Shown: positions 36,501 to 47,839, counted from the first letter of the stretch. The stretch is DNA of 64,000 nucleotides from Chlorophyllum brunneum (GCA_963576785.1 OY756143.1:3073710-3137709), one strand, 5' to 3'. Translations and numbers: made by a program. The notes: generated from the sequence alone by a model not told the origin.

Positions 36501-37694
36501 TTCACTTCTTTGGTGTTGTATGGAGTATTGACAGGGACGTTAGAACTCGGCCAACATCATCGTGCAGAATCGGCTGACGGGTCAGCTTGAGGAAGAGAAG
36601 ATGCAGGTGTATGTTCGATTGGGTATTCGGCTATTGTACAAGGGTATGAAGGGTCGTATGGACAGTGGCCGAGGTTCGTTCCGCATGATCAGTAACGGCG
36701 CTTATCTGACACACTATCAAAGCTCGTAGACTCCTGAAATCGCTCTCTATCAAACAGGGGATTAAATATGATTCTCCTGAATCCGCCAAAGATATCCCAA
36801 CCTTCATCGAGTTTCACAAGCTCAACGTTAACGAAATCCTCGACCCACTCGACTCATTCAGTATGTTTCTGCCTTTCCCAGCTCTGCCACGTCACAAAGT
36901 TAACAAATGGTTTTTATAGAGAACTTTAACCAATTCTTCTATCGCAAGCTCAAGCCCTCGGCTCGTCCCGTCGAGGCTCTCGATGATCCGTACCGTCTCG
37001 TCAGCGCCGCCGATTGTCGTCTCATGGTCTTCGAGACAGTCTCCGAAGCTACACGACTCTGGATCAAAGGCCGCGAATTTTCCGTTTCCCGACTTTTAGG
37101 TGATGTGTACAAGAATGAAGCGGACAAGTATAACGGCGGGGCGTTGGCCATTTTTAGATTGGCACCACAAGATTATCATCGATTCCATTCGCCTGTAGAT
37201 GGTACTATCGGGAAGATGACATACATCGCTGGAGAGTATTATACCGTCAACGTATGGGTATCCTTTTTTTACGAATAAGTGCTTTCCTGATGCATTTCGT
37301 TGTCAGCCGCAAGCAATTCGAACGGAACTGGATGTATATGGAGAAAATGCACGCAAGATAGTACCCATTGATAGTCCTCAGTTCGGTCGTGTTATGGCTG
37401 TTTGTGTTGGGGCTATGATGGTCGGGAGTATCTTGACAACCGTCGATGAGGGTCAGGGGATCAAGCGTGGCCAAGAATTCGGTTATTTCGCTTTCGGTGA
37501 GTTTGATTTTGTGACGAAAAAGTATCCGAACTAATGGATATATAACAGGTGGCTCGACGATTGTGTTGTTATTTGAGAAGGGTGTCGTGCAATGGGATGA
37601 GGATCTTTTGAACAATGGACGGGCATCACTGGAGACTTTGGTCAGAGTTGGAACGGGACTTGGTGTTGGTACGCGTCGTCCCCAACTGGTCTGA
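33579..37694 (+). CDS. PSD2: Phosphatidylserine decarboxylase, PSD2 type (C2 + EF-hand + PSD)
   Basis: Converts phosphatidylserine to phosphatidylethanolamine in endosomal/Golgi membranes. Eleven exons (33579-33754, 33808-34063, 34117-34290, 34361-35018, 35073-35448, 35503-36490, 36544-36673, 36723-36860, 36920-37251, 37307-37496, 37549-37694) sum to 3564 nt, 1187 aa, in frame throughout. Domains: first C2 ([19 protein letters not shown] ... [17 protein letters not shown]), Ser/Pro-rich linker, second C2 ([37 protein letters not shown]), EF-hand ([13 protein letters not shown]), a zinc-ligand-like CPLCHRP with H-x3-C, then the PSD catalytic part ([31 protein letters not shown]). The autocatalytic pyruvoyl site is GGST (fungal variant of LGST), split by the last intron. 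All key PSD motifs are present, so it should be active. It starts 45 nt after the preceding gene's stop. Confidence 0.95.
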
Positions 37695-38607
37695 TTAGGA
37701 GACGGACTCTAGTTTTGGATGGAACAAAGATATCGATAGATGGACGACTGTTACAATGTACCGACACTTTATTTCTTCCCATATCCTCTTTTTTCGCTAA
37801 CGACGATGATGGATTTTTTAATATGACAGTAAAGACAGATATGTAGAAATTAATATACACAGTTTTGGTCTGCAAGTGTCTTAGAAGAGCATCTCAATTT
37901 GGTTTAGCGTATGGAGTTGGGCCACGAAGAAAGGCCGAGTTTTTAAATACCTTCTGGCACTCTGCATGGTATCAGCACGCAAATCGAGGACGATGGCATT
38001 ATATGGAAATACTTTTATCACTGCAATAACTAGATAGGCGAAATTTGAGATAGAGGTCACAAGCAGTCTTAGTCTACCGAAAATCCAGAACTCGATTGCT
38101 CGATGCTGTCAGACGGCTCGAATATGCATATATCTCAGAAGCACCACGGCACAGCAGTACTCACTCTGAAGGGCTTGTAGCTGAACGTTTCGGACTGAAC
38201 ATAGTAAATTGAAAGGCTTGGAAATCGCTCCTTTGTTTAGCCTCGGCCAATAGTTTGCACCTGGTCGACTCCACTAAACGCACCACTCGTTACAATGAAA
38301 CCCGGGAAGTAGCGACAAAGAGTCAAAGAAGATTGCATGGTGAAAGGTGCCTGCAGGTAGACAAATAACACTACGAACACACACCCAATTGATGAACGTA
38401 CTCACTATGAATCCGAGTCGGGTGCTAGCGACTCAACGTGGCTTGTATCCGGGATAGCGGATAGCTATAAAATGTCCTTCACGTCTCCAGTGCGTCCACG
38501 ATGTGATGAAGATAGCTATTTCGTCCCCGAACATATATATTCATGACCATCAGTTGCTGCCGAAGTTCCCCATAACCCCCTTCAGCACAATTAAACCCAA
38601 CCTCTTT
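37695..38607. other. Intergenic, no supported gene
   Basis: AT-richer 3' flank of the decarboxylase gene, with scattered short frames and no motif. Confidence 0.4.
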
Positions 38608-39113
38608 TTAGGAAGGTTTCTTCCTGTTTTTCGGCGTCCGTTCTACCGGAACCGACTTATCCAGCTGGTCAGCTGTATAAGGCTCTGTGCTTGCCCGAAT
38701 ATGCACTTCTAAATAACCCTCTACCCTCGGTCGCCCTAGCATATTTATTTGGATCGTTTTCATGCTTGGTTCATCCGGGCCTTCGTGCTCTTCATTTACA
38801 TCCCTACTCCAGGAGAAAATATACGTTTCCACCGCACCCGAAGCATTTATGCCACCCTTGGAGATATTAGCATCTCTTGGTACGTCCATTCGGTCTTGTC
38901 TTATATGAACGTTCCCTGAACTCCACTCTTAGCGAGAGATATCACCCCAGGAGCAGGAAATCCGGAAATGCGATTGTGCCACTCCCCAAAGCGTGAAGCT
39001 GTTGAACCAATATCCTGACTGGCTTTCAATTGCGTCAAGCTGCCGCCGTGCGGACAGGGACAAGGTTTTGGTTTGACCGTGAAACAAGTGGGAGCGACAA
39101 ATCTGATAAACAA
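38608..39113 (-). pseudogene. Unidentified minus-strand coding fragment
   Basis: Two frames succeed each other: the first contains FGEWHNRISGFPAPGVISLA and ends in a stop near 38901. The second (from 38889) contains NISKGGINASGAVETYIFSW and SMKTIQINMLGRPRVEGYLE. Codon use and lack of internal stops make coding origin plausible, and the junction lacks a clear intron, so a frameshifted remnant is possible. No family is recognised. Confidence 0.3.
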
Positions 39114-39614
39114 TGGGTGGGGAGAATTAAAGAGAGCGCCCGTTCTGAAAGATATCCTGAACCGGTGTTCATAACTGAGTTGCCAATCTTGGCAGGATCA
39201 ATGGCTTTCTAGCATTGCACCTGAGGAATCAGTATATAGATAAGGTTTTTGCTTCGTTTATGACGAGTGGCATTGACGCGTGGAACTGATGACCCTGGAA
39301 TTAGCGAAGGTCCAGTATCGGACCCTGGCAAGACTAACCATGAAAGTGATCTTGCTGTTGCAACTTACCCCTGCCGGTTGCATTAGAAGGCACATCGGAA
39401 TTCGCGCATGTATGAGAATTTGGTCAAATTGCCGACACAGACAAAGGGCTTGTTGGAGTGTGGTGGTCGTGGCATGGCACGCGCCCCATGGCCGCCTTTA
39501 ACCGAGGCCTTGCACCTACACAACGTTCGGATTATAAAAATGCCTGGCATAACCCCATGATTTCAGTCTTCCGCACGTTGGTCCTTACGTCCCTTCGTCC
39601 CACTCAACCAAAAT
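39114..39614. other. Intergenic, no supported gene
   Basis: Short frames only. Confidence 0.35.
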
Positions 39615-40596
39615 ATGAGTATCCGCTCTTCTCCTATCCCTTCATCACCCCCAGCGTCCTGGGAACCCAATCCGACGTGGTCCATTGAAGGTCCCCTATA
39701 TAACATAATCCTCCGGCTCCCGCCAAACTGCTCACGGGAGGATATCTCTGTCGCGCAGTTTCGACGCGTCAACCACGATGAGATACGTGTTAGTATTCTG
39801 AATGACCGTGAGTAGTCTGATGATCAGCTGCGATAAGTTGATTATATTGATGTCCGTGCAGATCACTATTTGTGGTCTATTATGTTCTTTCATGGTGATG
39901 TCGATACGTCAGCAGAGCCCACAGCATCATTCGATGGAGAGAGTAAGACGTTAACGCTTAGTCTCTGGAGGTTGGGAGCTAGATGACAAGCCTCAGGCCG
40001 CTAAGTTGTCCGACATTTTGTATCGACGTTCCTTTTCTGCGCCGCAGATGTGATATTCATTGGTTCTATAAGTGGGGTATTCAAGAAAGAACGACTTATT
40101 CGTGCGTACTGGTGAAGCATTCTGGGGCTATGGTGTAAAGTAATCATCAAGCGTTTCTTCCTCCCCATCCGTGCCCTCTCCTTTACTTCTTTTCCTACTA
40201 ATGTTCCTCATCCAAGGAACCCACTATCCACCGAGTTGCTCCATCTCCTCGACCGTCTGAACTACTTGACGATGGTACAACGTCTACCCCTCGACATGTT
40301 GAGGATGAATATCAAACATCCTAATGATCTGAGCCTTCGAGTGAGAACTTCGTTTTCGTCCAACTTGAAGGTTGCGGTTGGAAATTCGTCCGTCCAAACA
40401 TACGGTGAGGAGAATTTCTCCAAGTCACACACCACCGGGACCGTCCTCTGCAATTCCACGTCCCCGTCACCTCGTATGTAATTCCACCAAGAAAACCTCA
40501 TCTTCTTTAATCGTAGAATGGGCGGAATCGCACTGTTGGGACGGCGAAGAGGTGTTAGAGAGTGATAGACAGAATTTGGCTGGAGACTTGAAGTAA
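39615..40596 (+). CDS. Uncharacterised Agaricomycete protein (CS/Hsp20-like strand pattern)
   Basis: Exon 1 (from 39615) encodes a Pro/Ser-rich start and NPTWSIEGPLYNIILRLPPN, VAQFRRVNHDEIRVSILND. A canonical intron (gtgagt...gtgcag) joins it to HYLWSIMFFHGDVDTSAEPT and ESKTLTLSLW. This alternation of short beta strands resembles CS/Hsp20-like folds. Later exons give LLHLLDRLNYLTMVQRLPLD, MNIKHPNDLSLRVRTSFS and, after an intron at about 40472-40517, WAESHCWDGEEVLESD, ending at 40596. The middle exons (39960-40235) are not resolved. Homologous proteins with the same ordered segments seem to exist in other mushrooms (memory only). Function is unknown. Confidence 0.5.
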
Positions 40597-42496
40597 AGCA
40601 ACGATGAGGCGGAAGAGAGGGACAGTCAGGTAGGGTAAGGACGGGAGCAGGAGCGGTTCCCAGTGTCTCCTGCTGAAGGCACGCAAAGAAACTGCAAGTG
40701 AAATCGATGAGAGAGTCCACAAAGTAGGAACAGTCGACGCGGAAAGCTGGAGGTGCTGTAGCCCCACGTGTTCATCCTCTTCGCTTATGATCGCCTTGTT
40801 CTTGGATTGATTGAATTGGCCTAAGGCGACGAAGACCCTTCGTCATGGGAACAATATCGTCTCCAAGAATGTGTAATGCTGCCCGCCTATGAACCAGACC
40901 CTGGCCCAGGGACGGCATGATGATCTTTTAAAGACGCGTTAGTCACGAGCCGCAGCCCATTGGTTCGGGGTAGTGGTCTCGGAGGATGTGCGGTGTGCTG
41001 CAAGGATGGCCTAGTAGACCTGGAGGCAAGGATTGCGATATTTATAAATGACAGGTCGGGCGTTCGGGCTGTTTTAAAGCTCATAAGAGAACAAAAACAC
41101 GCAATCAATACCCGCCTACGCAGCGTTTCTGTAGCCAAACGGCGTAATAAAACTTCCATGGACCGTCCTTGGTGTTCTGGCAACTGGGAGTGATATTGTA
41201 TCCGGGATAGTCCATGAGGTCGAATAGAAATAGGACAGCCGTACCGGTTTCGGCGGGTGAGGGAGTATAATATAGGGAGGGCCTTCAATCTTCCTGTCAG
41301 TGCCGAAACCCTGTCGAAGGTGCCGCAATATAGCATCCGAGTCTGGAGAAATCGGGTTGGTCCTTCGAGTTTGGAAACATCCAGCTCCCGCGGTCGTTCG
41401 AGACTTGTAATTGCCAGCAGTCGTCATCCTCTCCGATATTCCAGTCGACCGAGCTCTTCCATCAATCATAAAACGATTTCGTAGAACGTTAGCCCATCTT
41501 CATAAGTCTTCTTGCCATGGTGAGTGAAGAAATTGGAAATGGTGGGCGAGGAGATGGTAGAACCAAGTCAAACAGAGAGATGAGAGATGAGCAGGAATAG
41601 GCGCCGTACCGCAAGGTATAAACGCTTACTAATCAACAAGGAGAAGCATGGAATTGCTTTGAGAAGGAAGTGCGTAGGATGTCGGGGATTCGGTGTGGTG
41701 ACGTTTGGCATCCAGAAAGGGGCACGGAGGACTTATTATTGGATGTGAAAGTCGGGAGAAAGGCGGCTCCAGGACCAAGTGCCAGCCCTGAGCTAACCAA
41801 GACGAGTCTCCACAGCATGGTACCGAGTCGCAACGATACGTACCCCATGCCCTCCCACAATGCAGAACGACGTAGTATCAAAATTTGAAGACTTAAAAAA
41901 CAAGGAGAGGCCAAAATCGAAAATCCAGGTCATCAACGCGATACCGTTTTGATTCCCATCTAAACACCCTTGTCAAACGTTGATTATCACTGGGAAGCGC
42001 AGCGGACGATCACCAGAGAAAGATCGACTTGAACACCATGGAAAAAAGAGCTAATTCGGCACCGCTGGACGTTTCCTTTCCAGGGTTAATGTGTTCTTCT
42101 CAGTCCATCAGCGCACTTGGAACCGTCACTCGAACGGCTTGGCAACGATACAGCATCGTCTCACGAAAAAACGGGGGCCCAAGCTCCCAGCCAAGGCCAG
42201 GTATCATACCAAGAATTACGGCGCACCTCCTTCTGTGCGTGTTTTATCGTACGTTCCGGACAGCCACTGTGTACCCTGCTAAACAGCATTGCAGTATTAG
42301 GTGTACGGGCTGTACAGCACTCCGTTTCCCATCTCCTAATGATTTAGATGCCAACAAAAACGTTGTTGAGTTATGATAGATATATGTCAATAACGACATG
42401 ATAAATATCTATCGTACTCACATATATCTTCTTCCGTCCATATAAGCCGCCCGTTCCATCCTTTTCCCCCACCAGTCAGCTTCGAAATAACCGACA
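40597..42496. other. 1.9 kb intergenic, no supported gene
   Basis: Overlapping open frames on both strands (40887-41469, 41633-41914, 42029-42376) show no motif or splice logic. The right end (42420-42490) is pyrimidine-rich and likely the promoter/5' UTR of the 42497 gene, with a TATAAGCC box at about 42440. Confidence 0.4.
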
Positions 42497-43290
42497 ATGA
42501 CAACGCCTACGCCCACCGCCAACCCAGGAGTCCCAGTGTACGTCTACAGGTTCTACAACCCAGGCAACAATGAAATCAAAACGGAAGACCCTTCGCTCCC
42601 AATCTTCACAACCATCACGACGAGGGGCGTACTGGATATACTAAAGCAAACAACTGTGGTGTGCCAAGGGGGTGGAGAAAAGCCGGGCAAAGTACAAGGA
42701 GAGATTGATTGGAAGAACAAGAAGATAACGGTTGAGGGTGTAACGAAGACGATCAAGGAGGCTAAGCATAAAATTGGTGGGACTTTTAGTCGGTGGGTAA
42801 TTGTCGTATACGTGATTTGAATATCAAGGGCTCACCTTGCTTTAGTGATATTGAATGGACATGGTCGTCAGGAAAGTATACGACGACGCACGAGTCGGGA
42901 GTTTGGACGGTAAGTCGAGCTAAGGCTCTGTCTAATCAATTTGTTCATGTCTCTAGGCCAAACGTGGTTCTCAAGCGCTCGCAGTGTATACGTCTCTTGT
43001 TACTCATACTTTTTCAAAGAATGAGCTAGCGACGTTGAAATTCCTGGTAGACATGCCGACCGAGGAGAAAGTGTTCCTCCTACTCGCCCTCATGTTCCAC
43101 GATTTGCAACTCCCACCGGTTCCTGAGCCAAAGGTAAGTCAGAGGAGCACATCTGTCATCAGTACAACGATACTGACTTTGAGCCAAGTCATTCGGGCAA
43201 GCGGCCGGTGAAGCAGGTGTAGCGGTTGCAACAACGGTGGCTGCTAATGTCGCAGTTAACGCGGTGACAAGCTGTTGCGTCGTACAGTAA
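42497..43290 (+). CDS. Small Agaricomycete protein ending in a CaaX-like motif (DUF6593-like)
   Basis: Four exons, 42497-42792, 42846-42909, 42957-43133 and 43189-43290, give 639 nt, 212 aa. Elements: YVYRFYNPGNNEIKTEDPS, GKVQGEIDWKNKKITVEG, GGTFSRDIEWTWSSGKYTTT, GVWTAKRGSQALAVY, then the helical TEEKVFLLLALMFHDLQLP and an Ala/Val-rich tail GVAVATTVAANVAVNAV followed by T-S-C-C-V-V-Q. The beta-strand-rich body resembles DUF6593-type mushroom proteins, which is a tentative link. The last four residues C-V-V-Q fit a CaaX prenylation box (Q at X favours farnesylation), and the adjacent cysteine could be palmitoylated, so membrane attachment is predicted. Introns are 47-55 nt and canonical. It lies tail-to-tail with the HMG-box gene, 117 bases between stops. 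Confidence 0.75.
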
Positions 43291-43407
43291 ATGGGAAGAA
43301 CGATTGTGTATTGCTACATGTACTTATTGCACAGGGTCAGAAGCGTCCGGGATCACAGAGTGGTTAACGGGTTATGAACAGAGCAGAATATTACAACCAG
43401 CCATTGG

Positions 43408-43877
43408 TCAGTCGTCAGACGAGGGCGGGTCGCTAGAGCCAGAGCTGGAGGCCTTGTTACGTTTCGCCTTGGATGCCTTGCCGCGGTTAGGGTTTTCGGG
43501 AGCGTCCTTCCACATGAGGGCGATCTACAGCCATAAGATAGGGACGCAGTACGTGTCAGTCATGATAAGAGCCAGAACAGAGCCAAGTACGTGGGACATT
43601 GCTTCTTTGGCGCGGCCAGGGTGAGCAGCGATCCATTCCTTCATATGTTTCTTGCAAAAGAGGTTATACGCGGACGGCTCGCGTTTCGGTTTCTCCACAG
43701 TATTTTCTAGAGAAGCGTTAGAGCGTTTGAAGTGGATATATGCGCCATATCTGACGCTTCGTCGTCCGTTTCGTGCTGATGGCTTTCTTAGCTGACTTGG
43801 TAGCTGACCAGGGCGAGGTACTTTAGCATTTACGTGTATGAAGGAACAAAGGACGTACTGGTAGTAGCTTTGGGCAT
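43408..43877 (-). CDS. Small HMG-box/YABBY-like DNA-binding protein
   Basis: Four exons on the minus strand (43877-43859, 43803-43756, 43706-43591, 43524-43408) give 99 aa. A basic N-terminal tail (Lys/Arg/Thr-rich) precedes KPKREPSAYNLFCKKHMKEW and HPGRAKEAMSH, then IALMWKDAPENPNRGK and a Ser/Asp-rich acidic tail ending SSDD. The order 'KR.PSAYN.F.K.....W...HPG....EA......LWK.APENP' is the HMG-box/YABBY-like pattern of small fungal chromatin proteins. The protein is predicted nuclear and binds DNA without strong sequence preference (family inference). The donor of intron 2 (gtcaga) is weak, but frame and motif continuity support it. The longest simple frames in this region are on the other strand and are shadows. 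Confidence 0.7.
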
Positions 43878-44116
43878 TTTTACGGCAGGTGATGGTAAGG
43901 GAAGAAGAGATTCCGAACCCAACCGACGCGAGCTCGCACGTGGCTGGTCCGTGCGCTGAGTGCAGATACTTGCCTAGGAAATTGCCAGAAGGATTGAAAC
44001 CCCGCCGTGGAGTGATATTTCAGGAAGGCCAAGCGACGTTTTTGGCAACTAGCTCCACTCTCAACTCGCGACTTTATTTTTAGACCGACCAAGTCCCCAC
44101 ACTCGCTTCAGACACC
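43878..44116. other. Divergent promoter between HMG-box gene and glycoprotein gene
   Basis: 240 bases shared by the two outward-facing genes. A TTTATTTTTAG stretch at about 44072 precedes the glycoprotein ATG. No defined binding site was recognised. Confidence 0.4.
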
Positions 44117-45346
44117 ATGTCGCCTTCCGCTCTTTCAAAACTCTTCACTCTCGCAGCCCTCTCGGTCACCGTCGCGAATGCACAGGTCACCGGCACTTTT
44201 CCTCCCACTCCGTTAGCCTCGAAGACCTACGCTTACCCCACAAGCATTGTGACTTGTTCCTATATCTGTCAACCAACGTTGGGCTGATTTCTTTTTGTGA
44301 TTTTTAGCCGTATAAAGTAGACACCGATACTGGTCTCATCCGCGGCGGTCAACACGGCTACAACCAATGTAACTCGACTACGGAGGGCCCTACTTCTCTC
44401 TGCCAAACCTCCTTCATCAATAGTATCGACGGTACGTGTTTGCTCCCTTAAGTTTCTTTCTGTATTCCTCACATTTAAACTATAGATTTCTGTCTCTGGG
44501 GTCCCGCTGACCCGAACTCTACCGTCGCTGATACCGAAGGCGAGATGGTTGCATGGTGTACTAAGCCCGGTCGTGGTACCCGTCTGATCCCCGAGTACGC
44601 CCTCCAAGGCGTTCAATTCATCAAGACGCCCAACTACGTCCAAGTTGCCGGTTTCATCCGCCAGGATCTGATCAACATCGCTGCCGCCGACTGGGGAGGC
44701 GAGATGGACCCCCATGGTGCCGACTTGCGCGGTAACCCAATGGGTGGTCTTATTTACTCTCAGGCGTTCAATGGGGATTGGACTCAGGTCATCGAGTGGC
44801 ACAAGTACGTATGCTTCTTGTAATATAAAATCATCTAACCAACATTCTCTTAGCTTCATGGGTGGTAACTCTTTCTGCTTCAAGGCCTGTGATCCCAACA
44901 AGCCCGATGATGAAAAGTACTGCGAACACCGACTTGACCGTATCGGCTGTGCCTACAACGCCCCCAACAATGCTCGTAACGGCACCTTTGAATCCTGCGA
45001 GGGCGAGAACCAGGATTTCCCTGGCGTATACACCGTGAACGGTCAAGTTATGACCTACTCTCAACCGCCCGAGTCTCTTGGTCCCATCACCACCATGCCT
45101 TACACCCCTCGCGTCCCTGCTTCGTCCAACTGTGTCACGCACACCAGTTCCGCCATCTACACCAGCCTTCCCACCCCGAGCATCAAGATCGACGCCCTGG
45201 TTCCGACAGGTGCTGCAGGTTCTCCTTCGGGTAGTCGCACTGGTACTGCCGCTGGTCCTTCGAGCACCTCGAATGATGCTTCCGCGTTGGCTATCTCAGG
45301 CATATCTTTCCTCAGTGTTGTCTTCTCCATTCTCTTCCTTGCATAG
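44117..45346 (+). CDS. Secreted GPI-anchored glycoprotein ('macrofage activating glycoprotein'-like), paralogue 2
   Basis: Four exons, 44117-44248, 44308-44431, 44486-44804 and 44854-45346, give 355 aa. It has a signal peptide (ending ANA-Q) and the same conserved segments as the paralogue at 32350: ASKTYAYPTSI, PYKVDTDTGLIRG, CQTSFINSIDDFCLW, VAWCTKPGRGTRLIPEY, GEMDPHGADLRGNPMGG, VIEWHNFMGGNSFCFKACDP, IGCAYNAPNNARNGTFESC and LGPITTMPYTPRVPASSNC. A Ser/Thr/Gly-rich linker and C-terminal hydrophobic tail (LSVVFSILFLA) mark a GPI signal. Exon 1 is 132 nt in both genes, and exons 2+3 here equal exon 2 there (443 nt), so the extra intron at 44432-44485 is either an insertion here or a precise loss there. 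High GC at third positions suggests this copy is well expressed (inference). Confidence 0.88.
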
Positions 45347-45740
45347 AACAATAAATAGACCACACACGTCGTACGTTGCGACCTTCTGATTCACCATTTG
45401 GAATCTTTTTCGATACTTCATAGGATAGATATTTGGGACATTCGGAACATTAATGTTTCCCTACGTTAGATACACGGACAATGTTCTACTTTTCCGGGGT
45501 TAGTTAGCTAACATGCTATTTTGTTTGATCGTTGGATGGTCTTGTCCCCGTAACCAGATGGTCCTGGAAGTAATTCTGACCCGAGTTCATTCAACATAAC
45601 CTTTCCTGTGCCTTCTGCAACAGAGGTGATAAGCAATGAGACTCCCGCTGTACATGGAAACCTTAGGATAATCTAAATGTGTGTTACCTTCCTCATTATT
45701 TATGTTTTTTCACTTCCTGACCCATAATCCAGCGTCGTTA
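45347..45740. other. 3' flank, nothing recognised
   Basis: AATAAA at about 45350, three bases after the stop, is a plausible polyadenylation signal for the glycoprotein gene. Confidence 0.4.
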
Positions 45741-46620
45741 AGTCCTACTCGCTCCCTACCCACACGTCGATCCGTGCTACTCCCTACCTCCCTCCTCCAC
45801 CTTGACGGTGCGAGCGTTGGAAAGGTCTACAGCTCCCTTGCTGAGACGGCCGCGGCATGGACCGGCGGATCTTGTTATCCCGACTTGTAAGGTTGGCGAG
45901 AGTGGCCTTCGACATTAGAGTACGGCTTTCCCATGCTATCCCCTGCCTCAGCCGTCCATCGTGATGGCACTAGGTACCGTCGCTCGGTACTCTGTCGCCT
46001 ATCACTGCCCATCGAGCCTTTTACACTACATGATACGCTTGCTTCCTCGTCAGTGTCATCACCGACAGCCTAACAGGATGCGGTGCCAACTCTATTGTCC
46101 TTGCCGGTTGGGCGTAAGGAGCCATTCTAATCCAGCACCGCTCAGAGCGGCTCGTTCGCTACTCCTCTCCCTCCCTCCACCACCCCAATGGTGTGAGGCA
46201 CCATTGCTACCTATCGTTCGAGGTAATGAGCCGCTTATGCTGTTCCTGCCGTGCTTCTCTACACCGACCCCCCTCCAGCGTAACCGTACTCCGTCGTCTG
46301 GCTCGTTCCTCACCCGATATCTATTGGTGCTACCCCTCCCTTCGCCGACCCCCCACAGCCTCACCGTAATCCGGCATTATTAACGCCGCTTTCGTTCACT
46401 ACCCGCCTCCCTCCTCCTCCGCCATGATGGTGCGAGCTATCATTGTTAGATATCCTGCCGTCTCCATCACTGCCCATCAAGCCTTTTACACCATACCATG
46501 CACTTTCGACACTTGTCTTGCTCGTTACCGACAGCCTAACATGATGATGATGTGGTGCCGACTCTGCTGTCTGTGCTAGCTGGGCATAATGAGCCGCTTA
46601 CGCTGCTCTTGCAGAGATTT
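45741..46620. repeat. Degenerate long-period tandem repeat
   Basis: Blocks recur at about 460-base spacing: ATCACTGCCCATC.AGCCTTTTACAC at 46000 and 46460; CACCGACAGCCTAACA / TACCGACAGCCTAACA at 46060 and 46527. A shorter pyrimidine-rich motif (CTCCCTCCTCCACC...GGTG-GAG) occurs near 45785, 46170 and 46405, each followed by an imperfect palindrome around ATGGTG. TAATGAGCCGCTTA recurs at 46224 and 46587. Probably a decayed satellite or a short repeat family; open frames here are by-products. Confidence 0.65.
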
Positions 46621-47093
46621 CTGTTGATGGACATCCAATCTTACTACATTGTCTCGTCATGATCCTCTTCTAACATCAGCAGTCCTGTGCTAGTTTAGAG
46701 TGTCCCAGGCATCTGTGATAATACATTCTCATTTCGATTAGACGCAACATGTTAACACATAATGTACAATCTTACAAACCACCCAAGTAAGACAACCTAT
46801 GTAGAGTGCGTACAATTCCCCCTGCTCATCCTGAAGTGCTTCAAAGTCTTTATGACAAAGACGGACAGAGACGACGGACAGAATCTTTATGTGCCCATAC
46901 TATTCGAGTTTGCCCTTCCCCAAGGCTATTCGAGCCCCCCTTTTCACGAAATTCACCATGCTAACGATTTACTCTCACTATTACCAGAACTTGCAACTTT
47001 TCTAGTTTTTCCGAGACTCATATTCACATACAGGGCGCTTTCACAACCCGCTACACCCGCCCTCGACAAAACACCATGCAACACCGCTTCTCA
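46621..47093. other. Intergenic, no supported gene
   Basis: Nothing recognised; the 3' flank of the minus-strand gene lies at the right end. Confidence 0.4.
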
Positions 47094-47839
47094 TCAGATC
47101 CCAAGGTAGGAATGGAAAACCTTGATCCTCTCCACTGCCGCAGCCGGAATATTCTGGACACCAAGTGCTTGGAGAGCAGCAGCAGCTTGAGCTCCTAATG
47201 GGACAGCTTTTATCACTGTAGACCACATAAAAGAATCAAGCGTTTTACCGTTTACCTGCAGGGCTTCTAACTTTGTTCCAGGAAGAGGCCCGCCAGCAAC
47301 GTGGCCGGGAGGGTAGGACAATGGTGCATTAACGCTGGACGAGGCATTGGTAATGCGGATCGGGATGAGAGCCAACCTGGGAAAGCAATAAGAGAGTGAG
47401 AGTAGATGGGCAATTGAAGGACAAACTCAGCCTGGATTGTGAGACAGGCTTGATTTGTGGCCGCGATTTGGGGGACAACTTGCTGTGTGAAGGCGTTGAC
47501 TTGCTGTGTGAAGGCGTTGACATGCTGTGTGAAGGCGTTGAATCCATTTATCAGATTGTTTACGCCATCCACAAGGGCATCCATCCGGGCATCGACATTC
47601 TGATACTACGAAATCAATCCTGGAGCGCACGGAGATCGACACATACGCACAGCGGCAGGGATTCTGGGAGCCTCTGCACTTAAAACCTGAAGAGCGTTTC
47701 CAATCGCGTTCCAATCTGCAGGAGGATGTTGATCGATTAGAGGGACCGGCGGAGGCAATTGGATAAGAGGTACAGGAGGGTGGTTGTGGTTCTGATTCAT
47801 CCCAGCTAGATGTGGTGGCGCTGTGAATGTTCTATCCAA
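47094..47839 (-). CDS. 216-aa Agaricomycete protein with heptad-repeat segment
   Basis: Three exons, 47839-47651, 47605-47427 and 47376-47094, sum to 651 nt (216 aa). The N-terminus is rich in Pro/His/Asn. The centre (residues about 64-120) carries NVDARMDALVDGVNNLINGF followed by three copies of NAFTQ(Q/H)V, a seven-residue repeat with coiled-coil spacing. The C-terminal third (LALIPIRITNASS, GTKLEALQVNGKTLDSF, AALQALGVQNIP, VERIKVFHSYLGI) resembles a recurrent C-terminal module in mushroom hypothetical proteins ('...LGLP.LP.......R....YLGI'; memory). Function is unknown. Introns are 45 and 50 nt; the second donor is gtttgt. Confidence 0.7.
47479..47541. repeat. 21-bp tandem repeat x3 inside the 47094-47839 gene
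   Basis: Three consecutive 21-bp units (CTTGCTGTGTGAAGGCGTTG + A), the third with one change. Each encodes one heptad on the minus strand, so unit number directly sets coiled-coil length. Confidence 0.95.

Noticed and set aside
43304..43624. Plus-strand 106-aa frame
   Set aside because: Antisense to the spliced HMG-box gene, which has a clear domain.
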